NCBI GenBank assembly: GCA_946406115.1
Contig: OX291544.1
Span: 30,459,521-30,523,520 of the forward strand
Origin: Apoda limacodes
Taxonomy: Eukaryota; Arthropoda; Insecta; Lepidoptera; Limacodidae
Length of the DNA: 64,000 nucleotides
Reading direction: 5' to 3'
Part shown: positions 45,827-57,078 of the stretch, in pieces
Layout: the number at the start of each line of letters is the position of its first letter
Position numbering within the stretch: position 1 is the first letter of the stretch
Translations under genes and position numbers: made by a program
Notes under the pieces: model-generated
Seen by the model: only the letters and a program-made list of their open reading frames with translations
The model's database searches: none
Told to the model about the DNA's origin: nothing

Positions 45827-47600
45827 TTTCGGGTGTTGGGTTCACTCCACAAATCGACTTTAATCTAAAACAATTTTTTTTTTATAAGTTTATGCTACGC
45901 TGTTAGGTGCTCTCATGTTACTAAACCTAATAAAGATTTAGCATCCGCTTATATGTTAACTTCGTAAACAGATCTGACACATTTCGCGCGACACTGAATT
46001 AGAAAACTGGACCGTCAGATTTTTTATAGCATAGCATAGCTACTATAGCATAGTCATCTTATGATAAAATATCTCGGAAAAAATCACAAAGTTTATTCTT
46101 AGGAAAATGTTTAATTATAAACAATTCCAACTACTTGTACCACAACTATAAAGATAAGAATCTCACAAACAGTGTATTAGTTATATTTATACATTTATCC
46201 ATAATGACAGTTATTTCTTATACGAATATACAGAATAGCAGACACTGTGAAACCTTTTTTTAAATACTACAAGGATACACAAGGTTACCTTTACAATTTT
46301 ACATGTATGACATGACGTATGCATTTGAATGGTAACGCGACATTAGTAACCGTGACCATGTTTATGTTTCGTAGTAAAATGGTGAAAAGCTTTTTAATTA
46401 CACTAGCTGGTCCGGCAGACGTTGTTCTGCCCTTAATGCTGATGACTACTAGGGTTTTAGGTAGCATATCAGGATTAAACACCCGATTTTAAATTATATC
46501 TCTAGCAATATAACTGCATTCAATCTCATGCAGTAGTTTTTGTGTGATGCACGTAAAAGCATACAGATAATCAGAAAAACGAAAATTCTAAGGATAATTG
46601 TTTTGATTTCTTTTACTGTTCTAAAGACCACTCATATCTATTTTGTCTTAAATATTTACTATGAACAGACTTCGGCCGGTTACAATTTTATTTATGGTTA
46701 CTGTATATAATATGACATGATACTTATATTACAATACAATACAATAGAATAAAATACAATACAATATATAGATAGATAGATTTCAAAAATGCATGTTATG
46801 TTCACGCTGGTTTTTGAGCTTACAAAGTTGATTATTTTGTGTTCGCACCTTTAATATATAATTATACGAGTATAAATTATAAATATTTTAAATGCATCAA
46901 AAGGATACAAGATTTTTGAGAATCTGTGAAGCTCTACGTTTTCATACAAGATGCGTTAACGTTGTTAACAATAATCAGATTTTAATTATTTTCGAAAATG
47001 TTGTAGGTATCATGAAAAACTATGTTTGTAACTTTAAATTTTATTATTCAAATGTTGTATTTCATTTAAAGTATTATCATGTAAAGTATTTTGGAAGATA
47101 TGTATTAATAAGCGTAATTAGGGGTCTGATGCATATATGTTGTAATACCAGCCTATGAATAGGCATCAATGCCAATTTTTCTAAATATGCTCGTTACATA
47201 CATTTTACCAATAGCTATAACTAAAAAGTTATATACTCTCTGACGATACTCAATTGTCTCTCAAGGCACTCTACGTAGGTACATTGTAACATTTTCCTAA
47301 GAAACAAACAACTTTCAACTCTACGACATGGTGACAAGTGTGACAAGTTACCTTTTACAAAGTATAAGTAAATGCAGCCATCAATAACCGGCGCATTGTT
47401 ATTCTGTATACATTCAATGGCACCATAAATCACATTGTGACGCAAAACTATTAATTATACTGTGACGTCAACCTATCTGCTGAAAAAGGATAATCCTTGT
47501 CGACACGCACCTTTTTAGTACACGACAGCGACCGCAGCCGTTATTTTGTATTCAGAGTCAGGTATCACTCAAACCTTGCTTGGTAACAATTTATCAGAGA
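45827..47600. other. Upstream region of ELOVL and non-coding repeats
   Basis: The first 100-200 bp should hold the 5' UTR and promoter; a short upstream ATG frame (MRAPNSVA, minus strand, about 45895) precedes the start. 46405-46590 (CTGGTCCGGCAGACGTTGTT... CAGTAGTTTTTGTGTGATGC) resembles a retroposon tail. 46735-46785 has AATACAATAC repeats. No exon recognised. Confidence 0.45.
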
Positions 47601-47604
47601 TAAA

Positions 47605-47795
47605 ATGAAAGATTATATCATAGAGTGGAAACCACGTATTGAAAAGCAAAACATGGGGTGCCCTCCAGCCCGATTGACCGATGACCTTGTAAAAGTGGGT
47701 GATAGTAGCTGGATGCAGCAGGTTTCCACGGAAATTATGCGCTATGGAGGATCAAGGCTTATGGTGATGAAATTATACCAGATTGTATGCTAGCA
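47605..47795 (+). pseudogene. RTE-like LINE C-terminal scrap
   Basis: IEWKPRIEKQNMG, then ARLTDDLVKVGDSSWMQQ, matches the RPxxRWxDDLVxxAGSxWMxxA part of RTE-like C-termini. 60 codons only. Confidence 0.6.
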
Positions 47796-47828
47796 GTGTA
47801 TTGTAGTACTTTATTCGAATTTGAGATG

Positions 47829-47962
47829 TTATATTCGCACCGCTCGCCATCGGCGAATTCCTCTTTACACCTTGGCGCATGGCCGTAGGGTGGTTTCAGA
47901 GGAATTTCCTCCTTCGAACGCTTAAGTTGTTAAATGAGATCATTGCCAAGGTTTTCTGTACA
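47829..47962 (+). pseudogene. Jockey/CR1-like LINE C-terminal scrap
   Basis: RTARHRRIPLYTL and a following broken LPRT/LNEIIAKVF region correspond to the last part of ORF2 seen at 37470-37560. It stops where the TTGTCA-rich segment begins. Confidence 0.55.
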
Positions 47963-48720
47963 CTGAGAAAAAAAAATTGTCAAATTGACAAATAAACTTT
48001 GTTACTGTGGAGCTCACCGAAGTCCATAGATGAAATGACAATGTTTTTATTGTCACTTTGTACTTTGATTATTCAACAATGCTGTCGAAGTTTAATGCTA
48101 CAACAATGTTACTACTGTCAGCCTGATCAAGCAAATTTGTTGCAGTGACAAAGCCTATGTTGTCTTCATGACCAAGTTTGATTCTACAGCAATGTTAATT
48201 TTGTCACCTTGACCAGGTAATTTGCTATTGTGACAAAGCTTACGTTGTTCTCATGAGCCACCCTCGACACTGTACGTTGGTACACTTTTGCAAAACTTAA
48301 GACCAAACTGAAAATAAAATTGATAATCGTCCATTACCCACTTGAACTAAAGTGAAACTGAACGAAACAAACGTTCGCTCGAGTCGCAACACAATTTTGC
48401 CACCCTATCAACTCACTTTTTCCAAGCGACATCATTTTATTTTGTCAATTTATTGAAACTTTGTGGTTTTAGCTAAGTGTACTAACGAATTTGATTTGTA
48501 AATTATTTGTTGTAATCTCAATTTGTCCATAAGTACGTTGAAAACTCACGATTGTCAAACCAACACAATATATTTTGTTTTGATCTTAATTTTGCTTATG
48601 GACACTTCGACAACTTAACATTGTCACTACAACAACTTAGGATGCTTAAAACATTGTCGATTTGACACCTTAAGTCTGTCAATTGAACGATGTATTTTAA
48701 CATAGCTTTAATATTAATGT
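47963..48720. repeat. Unassigned segment rich in TTGTCA/TGACAA
   Basis: Begins CACTGAGAAAAAAAATTGTC AAATTGACAA. About a dozen TTGTCA, TGACAA, TTGTGACAAAG and similar words recur on both strands until about 48680. The dense scatter of half-palindromes is unlike its flanks. It interrupts LINE remains, so a mobile element is likely; no terminal partner for CACTGAG was found. Confidence 0.45.
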
Positions 48721-48828
48721 TCAATAGGAACTCTAGCAATTAACTCACCTAACAATAAAAGTGTTAATGGCGGAACTATATGAGTTTCAATGTAGGAGCA
48801 AAGTACTTAGTTACGGTATTTATAAAAA

Positions 48829-48860
48829 GCTAACAAAGTGTATTTTTGCACTTTGTTAGC
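48829..48860. repeat. Perfect 12-bp inverted repeat, 8-nt loop
   Basis: GCTAACAAAGTG (48829-48840) and CACTTTGTTAGC (48849-48860); pairing could extend through AAAAA/GCTTTTT with a two-base bulge. Confidence 0.9.
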
Positions 48861-48879
48861 GCTTTTTTCTTAATGTGGG

Positions 48880-49040
48880 GACTACCATGAGGGGTTTTTG
48901 TAGGAGGAAGTGATGGGATTTTTAAAGAGTTAGCAACCTGCGAGTAATACCATGATTTTTGTATGCGTCCATATATAGGCTACAGTGACCACTTTGCACC
49001 AGGTAAGCCGTGAACTTGTTTGCCACCCTGGTAGGTAATA
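48880..49040 (+). pseudogene. Jockey/CR1-like LINE 3' end
   Basis: Ends TATAGGCTACAGTGACCACT TTGCACCAGGTAAGCCG...TTTGCCACCCTGGTAGG, the plus-strand counterpart of the 3' ends at 28265 and 42283. Confidence 0.7.
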
Positions 49041-49689
49041 AAAATAAATAATAAGGTACATCCCACTAAAGATGAACAATATATTTTTACGGTTCCAGAC
49101 CCGATGCCTCAGCGGCTGTGTTCATAATATGACAGCTGGTGTAATTCTGACAGAAAAATTATGGCCAGTAGTTCGACAACGTCTGCCAACTCACGCTAGC
49201 CCAACACGGTGAACAATAACTTAAACCTTAAGCCATAGCTCTCAATGCCGTCAACAAAACTCAGCTATTATCATTCGTCCACTGTCGAGAGTAGGCCTCC
49301 TTCATTTGTTTTTATAAGTACCTACACCTGGTAGTAAGAAAGCAGGAAAACTATTTTTGCAGTCTCTGCCTTTCATATAAAAAAGCACGTTACGTATAAA
49401 CGTTACAAGTATTCAATATTTTATTTGGCAGGCTTTGAATTTTGTTGGTAGTAGGTAGGTTGTGGTACCTTGTTACTGTGACGAAGACCTTCATTAGTGC
49501 CAATTTTAAAGATTCTAGGTTAACGGAAAAGATCACATAAGTGAATTAGCAAGTTGTTTGAAAAATTGAATCATATATTTTTATTTCGCGATTAGACCTA
49601 TTTATAAACACGATGTTTAAATGTCAGTAGAATTAAATGGTAATTATTGTTTCCTATTTGGTGTTACTTTATTTTTATTACCTGTATAC
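49041..49689. other. Non-coding; RTE tail scrap
   Basis: 49283-49315 (CCACTGTCGAGAGTAGGCCT) is the short RTE-type tail word. Nothing else recognised. Confidence 0.45.
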
Positions 49690-50008
49690 CTTGTGTAGCT
49701 AAATTATCTGTCTCAATAAATCCTTGTTTCCCTTGGTCACGTCCTAACTTCCGAACAACTGCACTAAATCGGATAATTCTTTTTTTTTTCTTGGTTCTTT
49801 ATTGTTAGGCCAAGGTTCATATGAAAGAAAAAAGGGTCAAGCTTGAGCCAAACTCGAGTACTAAATGCCAACCGATTGAAATGAAATTTTGGTAAATTGT
49901 TGCGTACATGTTGTGGAAGGTTTTTGGATTAGTACAACCCTTTCAGAACAGGCGGCGCGCCAGTTGCTTTAAAAAAATAAAAACAATGTTCGCGGGGTCA
50001 GCTAGTTA
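49690..50008 (+). repeat. Retroposon tail ending CGCGGGGTCAGCTAGT
   Basis: CCGATTGAAATGAAATTTTG, TAGTACAACCCTTT, GGCGGCGCGCCAGTTGCTTT and GTTCGCGGGGTCAGCTAGT follow in order; 50402-50560 has the same modules in reverse. Confidence 0.6.
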
Positions 50009-50401
50009 CTGTTCGTTAATCAAATGTAATAATAGTTGTTTTACTAGTTATATATATGAGAAATTGCTTACCATATGACAATGAAAACCATCTCATGTAT
50101 TAAAATTTGTCAAACATTTTAGACTACGGAGCGTGTAGCGAAGTAGGTAAGTGAAAATGTAAAAAGCCACTTAAAAATGTTTTATATAAAATACGTAAAA
50201 TGAAGAAAAACTACTAAATAGCAAACATTAATCTAATTACCTTCTTTACAATTTATATGCAAATAGACATTCAAATGAAATAGAAACTACGAACTGTCTC
50301 TTCTTTAACTACCTACGTAGTTATTTTGCAAATTTTAAAGCGAAACAGCATTTGAAGGATAGAAAAAATATATGTTACTATAGTTACATATACTTGCTTT
50401 A

Positions 50402-50620
50402 GTTGACCCCGCGACCGTTATTTCTCTTTTTTAAAACAATTGACGCGCCACCTATTGTAGAAGGGTTGTACTAATTCAGGACCAGGAGGTCTACAACTGA
50501 TATCAGTTTCAATGGTAAACCTACGGCGATCGAGAAATCTACTAAATTGGTACTCTTGAACGTTGTTGTAGCGCTCAATCGAGAACGGAATTTGGTGGCC
50601 AATTTCGGAGCTAAAATCCT
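50402..50620 (-). repeat. Retroposon tail, reverse copy
   Basis: TTGACCCCGCGACCGTTATT, GACGCGCCACCTATTGTAGA and GGGTTGTACTAAT mirror 49690-50008. The two copies face each other about 400 bp apart. Confidence 0.6.
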
Positions 50621-50940
50621 GTACAAATATTAAGAATCGGTAATCTTTGAGCTTTCGGATCGAGAGTGAAATTAGGTATGATGATCTGTGAAAAGAAATG
50701 TCAAAATTCTAAAAAAACAAAACAAAACTATCGCTACGAAGATTTAACTTTCACTTTAATTTTTATTAGTTTCAGTCTTGTTTTTATATTTTGTGATTTG
50801 AGATTTCTAAATGTGTGCAATCCCAATTTCATTCTAATCGCAATTTGGTTTAGGAGTACCGAGGAGATCGAGTTTAAAAGCTTGCCACGAAATTGGATTG
50901 AAACTGGATTGGTATTGAAACTGATCAGTTGTACGCCTCC

Positions 50941-51160
50941 AGAACCCGGCTGAACCCAGTGTGCACAACAACTTTCCGAAATTTTATAACAATCGGTTTA
51001 CCCTTACTGCGTGAGTCCGACTCGATCTTGACCCTCATAAAAACTTTACCCTAACAATAAAGAACACAACAAAAAAGAATTATCGAAATTGGTGGTGTCG
51101 TTTGGAAGTTAAGGCTTTGGAAACAGGGATTTATTTTTATATATATAGACTTACGGCCCG
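50941..51160. repeat. Repeat tail family, copy 4
   Basis: GTGTGCACAACAACTTTCCG, AACAATCGGTTTACCCTTAC, GTGAGTCCGACTCG and TTACCCTAACAATAAAGAAC reproduce the order at 15345-15605 and 32875-33060. Confidence 0.65.
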
Positions 51161-51379
51161 CCTAGTTGTAATATTACTTCGTTTTTGCTTAGGGTTCTTT
51201 TAGCTTATTGAATTTTATTAAATTTCAATGCTTAAAGTTTAAACTTTTAATTATTATCATTTTTGAAAAACGCTTCGTACTAAGAGGAAATTAAAATAAT
51301 TAAATTTTTACAATATTGATTTCATATTCAGATAAATTTTTGGCTACGTAATGCGTTAACAGTTCTTTATAGCTGTTAA

Positions 51380-51880
51380 GATTCTATTACTATAATAAGA
51401 AAAATGTCCCGCATGAGTAAAAGTAATATGCACCCGGATTGTATAATCGTCCCAACTAGCACATTAGCGCTAATATAAGCGTTATATGACCTGTGCAGTG
51501 GTTCTAACTAACTTTTAAAGTGACGTATCAGTGATAAGAATTGAGGTATAGCATGCTATAGGTCACATATAACCACGAAAGAAGCCCACGTTCTTAGAGC
51601 TTAAAGTTCTTTAGTGCTTACATAATAGCGATATATCTGGGTTACGCTTAGTTACAAAAGTGCTACGATGGCGTTACTTTACTGCTTTAAGCGTTATAGC
51701 AGAAATGCAAAAGTGGTCCTTACCAATTAAAGAGTTATTACTGAGATACAGAAGTGAGATTTAGCGCTCAAATTATTATTAGTGAGACACAACGTGGTAT
51801 TTACCTCTTAAAACATTATTACTAAGATAGAGTGGGTACTTACCACTTAAACGTTATTACTGAGACAATCATAACTCATT
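51380..51880. repeat. Region with about four diverged 41-bp tandem units
   Basis: From about 51712: AAGTGGTCCTTACCAATTAA-AGAGTTATTACTGAGATACAG and three related units, each ending TTATTA(C/G)TNAGA(T/C)A. Upstream (51465-51700) GCGTTA, AGCGCT and AGCGTTAT words recur, suggesting more decayed units. Confidence 0.6.
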
Positions 51881-52103
51881 ATGTTACGAGTTTGAACATT
51901 TATATTTTTTATTCATGCAGCTTTCGACAATTTCATCAATATTAATTTGTAATGAAAATTATGTCATTATGAAATACTATATATTTTTGTTATTGACTAA
52001 CTATATAGTACTTTTCAACTGCGCTCATCAGTTTATCGTAAATATTATGATGTTATACATCTCAATTTCAATGTGCCCTCAGTATACTAAAGATTTTACA
52101 TAA

Positions 52104-53245
52104 AACCTCGCTCGTTCGTTTGTTCATCCGGAAGACGTACTGAACGTAGGCCTCCCCCATATGTTTCCACAATGGCCGGTCCTGAGCCGCCCGTGTCCAT
52201 CCGCCTTCTGTGCCTCTGACCAGGTCATCCACTCTCTCTCTGTCCACCTGGTAGGAGGTCGTCCCACGCTGCATGTTCCGATCCAAAGTTGCCACTCGAG
52301 TACTTTTCTTTCCCATTGGTTATAGGTTCGGCGAGCAATGTCGCCTTCCCATTGCCACTTCAGCTTGCTAACTGTTTGAGGTATGTCGGTAACATGGGTT
52401 CTTCGGCGAATTTTTTCGGCTATTATCGCGAAAAGAAGCACCAAGCATAGCTCTTTCCATAGCTCGCTGAGCAAACCTATAAGCATATTTAAGAGACCAA
52501 CAGTAACAAACCACGTTTCTGTACCGTGAGTCATCACTAGCAACACTCTTCTTAAGGTACTGATATTTTCGACGAAAATATGTTGCGTAGTTTCCCGAAC
52601 GCTACCCAGCCGAGCTGGATTTTTCGGTTAAACTCTTTATCAAAGTTGGACCTACCTAACTGACTACTTGCCCTAGGCATGTGTATTCGACAACAACTTC
52701 GTGAGTAGCGTTCCCAACAACAACCGGTAAAGGAGCGACATAGACATTAAACATGAACTTCATTTTATCCGTATTTATTTAAAGGTCAATCTGTTGGAAA
52801 ACCCCGCTGAGGTAATAAACACCTTATAGACGCCATGTCACATGCGAAATGAGTCTATAGTTCTTCAATGTGGTGAGATCTCTTTTTTGAAGTAAAGTAT
52901 GACTGCGCTTCTGCTCCAAGCTTCTGGCGTGGTGCCTTCGAGGATAACAAAATTAAACAGCTTCTGAAGTATCGGTGTTCCACCCGCTTTCGGAAGCTCT
53001 CATGTAATTCCGTCATCGCCCGCCGCCTCATTGTCCTTCAGCTGTTTCAAGGCCATTCTAATCTCATACAAGCTGAAGTCCGGGATTTCTCCGGTTGATT
53101 TGGCTCTGGGTTTTTTGGCCGTGACTTTGATAGGATCAAGAGTTGAGGTGTATAGTATCATGTTTATAGAAGTTCTCAATCTCTCACAATATTCTAGGTT
53201 TGGACAAGTGTTGATCGACAGAGACGCCACGGCGATAAATTAAAA
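52104..53245 (-). pseudogene. RTE-like LINE, pre-RT to C-terminus with RT core deleted
   Basis: Reading leftwards: LYEIRMALKQLKDNEAAGDD (53085-53000), KLFNFVILEGTTPEAWSRSA (about 52960-52900), LKNYRLISHVTWR. Then after a deletion of the palm region INTDKMKFMFNV, VAPLPVVVGNATHEVVVEY (about 52750-52690), and the C-terminus with RFAQRAMERAMLGASF, EKIRRRTHVTDIPQTVSKLK and WEGDIARRTYNQWERK. It ends EAYVQYVF near 52140. Multiple frameshifts. Sister copy of 23898-24437. Confidence 0.85.
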
Positions 53246-53584
53246 AGAAATAAAGGCAGGAACGCGGGATCTCATAAGTTATACTCATAACTTATTTTTT
53301 ATGCTCAATTTAATTTAGTTATTTGATTTTCTTATAATAATTTTCTAAATAATATAACATTCAACATAAAATAATCTTCAACATTTTTAACATTTTCACT
53401 TTTATTAAAACTCGTGCTGTACTATTGTGAAACTCGGGTACTCCTCGTTTCAAAAAGTACTCACTTTCGCAACAATTGCATAAACTACTACCTTTCGCTA
53501 GGTACGCCAGAATTAACATTGCATCAATCAGAGTTAAACTCGTCAACGTTGTTAACGCCCCTATGTATAAGCACAATGTAATAT
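53246..53584. other. Non-coding
   Basis: Nothing recognised. Confidence 0.4.
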
Positions 53585-53975
53585 AAGATATGATTTAGTA
53601 TATTTAATATATCATTTTTAGCAAATTTAGTATATCATATATTAGTTTAATAATTTGACACTATTATATTAGATATTAGTTAAACAATTTGACACTATTA
53701 TACTAGATATTAGCTTGAAAATTTGACACTATTATGTAAGATGTTATTTTAATATTTAAACACTATTATACTAGATATTAGCTTAATAATTTTAAAGTTT
53801 TACTCTCGATATTAGTTTAATTATTTGTGACTATTATACAAGATATTAGCTTAATATTTTGACACTTTTATATTAGAGATTAGTTTAATAATTTAACACT
53901 ATTATACTTGATATAAGCTTGATAATTTGGAAGTATTATCCTAGATATTAGCCTTATAATTAGACACTATACCCT
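53585..53975. repeat. 34-35-bp AT-rich minisatellite, about ten units
   Basis: Unit approximately TTTGACACTATTATATTAGA + TATTAGTTTAATAA. Units differ by 10-25 percent, so an old array. It ends abruptly at ACCCTTTTTATAAAAAAAGG. Confidence 0.9.
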
Positions 53976-54579
53976 TTTTATAAAAAAAGGATTTCGAAAA
54001 TCCGTCTATACATATATGACGGAATTATGGCCGATCATACATAAAAAAAATACAAACATCCGAATTGAGAACCTCCTCCTTTTTTGAAGTCGGTTTTAAA
54101 ATACTCTTACACAAATACAGCATCATGCAAAAATGCCAAGTTAATCCATCGACTAATTTTCGAGTTTTGCAGCACAAACACACGGAAGATGATTTTTTGT
54201 ATATGCATAAGGAGGAATTTTATGAATAGGTATTATAGAATCTAGAATAAAATAGATACTCTAGTGCCATAGGTAAGGTGCTTACAAATTGCTTACTTTA
54301 AATATTTACCTTTGTCACTTCAAAGGGGTTGTTTAAAAACGCATCATGACTTTGCAATATATTAAATTTATTACAAATACTTTATGCTAAAGGTGATTAT
54401 TATCCTTCCTGAATTTTATCTAAACTACTAAGTGGTTCTAATAAACTAAAACCGCAGAATTTTCCGCAGAAAAAACCTTGGCAGGGAGCTCATTCCAAAA
54501 ACTTATATGTAGAGAGTTCTTCCATCATGAGATCAAGTTTCATAGGTTTATGCCTTAATTATCAGGTTTTGGGTTTTTT
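53976..54579. other. Non-coding; repeat scraps
   Basis: 54060-54100 (CGAATTGAGAACCTCCTCCT) is the tail also at 2183. 54470-54500 (CCTTGGCAGGGAGCTCATTC) is a 30-bp scrap of the jockey-like LINE (28435-28460). 54512-54570 mirrors 23102-23160. Confidence 0.6.
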
Positions 54580-55190
54580 GCTATATTTGTGATGTGGTAG
54601 GTATCTTGCTTCTTGCCACATTTCATGATTCTAGGTCAACAGGAAGTTCTTCATAGGTTTTGATTTATTTGTATCACAATAAGCGACAAAATGACTTTAT
54701 TTAAAGGAAATTTTATTTATTGCAAGACTTGGCTTGATTATTTTACAACTTAAGCTGACCGTGAGTATTTGATATTAATTTCAACTTGTTACCCCCGCGC
54801 GTTCTTGAGTAAAAGGATCTTGACAGACAGACCGATAAAATTCATTGTTAATGTTTTATAACTACAAATTAATGAATTTCGGTTTTTTTCTGTATTTGTG
54901 TTGTTAGACTTTGCTTCGTGTTGATTTTTATAATTATAGGACCACGGGAAGTACCCAATAGTTTATAATTTATTTTTGAATGCCAAAATATGCGACAAAA
55001 ATGGCCGTATTTCGGACGTATTTTTTTGTTGCGTTACTTAGAAGCCTGATTTTTTTTACAGCTTTAAGGGACCGCAGACCTTAATTTTCGATATTAATTT
55101 GAACTTGATAACTTTCCGCATTACTGAGAAAAAGGGTGTTGACAAACAGAAGAACTTTTTCCTTTTGAGGTACGGAATCCTAAAAACAAT
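54580..55190. repeat. Tandem-dimer repeat, copy 3
   Basis: Two units of about 290 bp, each with TTGCTTCKTG, (A/C)ACGGGAAGT or ACAGGAAGT, GGTTTTGATTTATTTG or TAATTTATTTTTG, GCCGTATTT or GACTTTATTT, ATATTAATTT(C/G)AACTTG and TTGACAGACAGA or TTGACAAACAGA. Ends GAGGTACGGAATCCTAAAAA. Same layout as 29400-29960. Confidence 0.7.
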
Positions 55191-56168
55191 TGGAAGTCAC
55201 GAAGCATTTTAAAAACATTAAACTTCAGGTTTTACTTTTCTTTTCTCTCAAAAATAAACTGACCGTTCGGAGTAGTTATATATTTGGGTATATCTTTCGG
55301 TATCTAAGCTTGTTTTAAATTTTATTTTAAGCACATGAACTAATTTTCAAAATAACGGCACAAGATAATATCCTAAAGTATTTGAAAATAAATTTTAATC
55401 AGAAGTTGCAAATTATAATAATTATATCTAATAAATTTAAATTATAAAATTTATAACTTTTTAACCTATTTTTCAAAAATTTGTAGTAAACCAAGAAATA
55501 AATTAAGATAATTCATTACCAGTTTCCTTTTATTAAACACAACCTAGTGTTTTAGGTACTATTATTCAGATAATTACACGACACGATTACACGATACGGC
55601 TGGACGGATGGACGCCACTTACGGACGTTAGACACACTGTGATACTAAAATTAAACGAGTTGCTTTCATAACTATTGTATTAGCTTTACAAAAGTTAGGA
55701 CAGAAGCATACTGCATAAAAATAATAAATAATTCTTTACGGCCAGTCTTCTTCATATTAAAATTAACAAGTTTTGGAATACCTACATGTAAAATTAAACC
55801 CTAAAAACTAATTTTCAAAATTGTTGAAAGAAAATGTAAAAAAATGCTCACCTACTCTAGTTAAAACTATAATTTCAGTGATTGAAACTGAACTCCCCAA
55901 CTACCTTCGATATTTAATAAATGTATTGAGTGCTGTTTATTTTCTGGTCTCATGGAGTAAAGTTATAGGTTCCTTTATTTAAATCAATAAATACTGCTGA
56001 CCTCTCTAACTTTTCGCCCTATGGATCAGGAAATTATAGAAATAAATGAGGAAACCTTTGACAGTTGGGATGAGTATATGAGTGCACTCCCAACATATAA
56101 ATAATTAAATATTATTAATTGTAATATTTATATTCTAATCATATTTAATACAAAAATATAAAATAAAA
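55191..56168. other. Non-coding apart from a 27-codon frame
   Basis: AT-rich. The only notable item is the short frame at 56021-56104. Confidence 0.45.
56021..56104 (+). other. Short acidic open frame, unrecognised
   Basis: ATG to TAA, 27 codons, acidic (eight Asp/Glu), ends SALPTYK. Not recognised. Too short to call a gene; a C-terminal exon of something or chance are both possible. Confidence 0.15.
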
Positions 56169-57060
56169 TTAGTCATTAAATAACCCACCCCTGATCATTC
56201 CTGGTGCAAAGGTGCCCATAATGCTTGCAACATTACCTCGCTGTATAGCGATGGCAATCCTTTGCACCAAGAATGACCCAGAGCGTGAGTCTCCTGTTAC
56301 TTTATTTAGTTTGTGGCCTATTTCTCTCACTAAACACTTCGCATCTACACTCCAACTGCCCAAGGTCTCCACTGCTACAGGTACAAAATGATAAAGCGAC
56401 TCCAAGCAAGCGTATGTAAGCCTTTTTTTTGAGCAGGCGTCTTCGGCAGTGGCAGATGCAAAGAGCAGGGTGCGACTCAGGTGACTGGCGGCAACAGTGC
56501 TGACGCAAGTTGCGTCCCAGATCAGGCACTTCCCATTTTTTCATGGCACCAGAGACAGCCCGTCTGGTCTTTTTCCATCAGACCTGCTGAGACCTGGAGG
56601 CTCAAGCAAGCAGGGGACATTAGCCGATATAAGGGCTCTACGAACTATGTCATTCAGGGCATGGTGACGCGGAAATCTCCCAATGCACCGCCGACAACTC
56701 AGGGCGTGATAACCATTGGCCTCCACCATGGAACCGCAGGTGCATATATGAGGTTCACACACCTTACAGCCCAGACGGAGAGCCACCGCAATACGCAAAG
56801 AGTCATCATCGAGAAGAGTGCCCAGGTGAGGCGAAGGAACCGCTTGTAACCAAGCCCCGGACTCAGGTTGCGTCACAGCTCGTAGTCTGGCCTTATCGAC
56901 TCCCAACGCACCCTCTAGCAATTGCTCTTGAAGCCTCTTTACCCCAACATCATCCCACGCCCGCTGAACATGCAACGATTCTGGGACTGTAGCACCCGAG
57001 TTAAGGGCTAACCAAGCTGACACAGCATCAGTATTAATTGTAATCATGCAAATATTAATT
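56169..57060 (-). pseudogene. Retroelement C-terminal domain with zinc-finger and RPD-type nuclease-like signature
   Basis: A minus-strand frame of about 300 codons is open except for one TGA (56541-56543) where relatives have Trp; downstream sense resumes in the same frame. Landmarks in order: LRLGCKVCEPHICTCGSMVE, NGYHALSCRR (Cys/His cluster), ALNDIVRRAL, LEPPGLSRSDGKRPDG, [stop] KNGKCLIWDATC, HFVPVAVETLGSW, TGDSRSGSFL, RIAIAIQRGNVASIMGTF. RPD followed about a dozen residues later by WDAT is reminiscent of the PD-(D/E)xK nuclease of R2-type LINEs. Related proteins occur across invertebrate genomes with reverse transcriptases (memory). The RT itself is not in the window; the 5' break lies at the palindrome 57045-57078. 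Confidence 0.65.
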
Positions 57061-57078
57061 GTAATTAATATTTGCATG
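57045..57078. repeat. 16-bp perfect inverted repeat, 2-nt centre
   Basis: CATGCAAATATTAATT (57045-57060), GT, AATTAATATTTGCATG (57063-57078). It sits exactly at the 5' truncation point of the adjacent retroelement frame. Confidence 0.9.
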
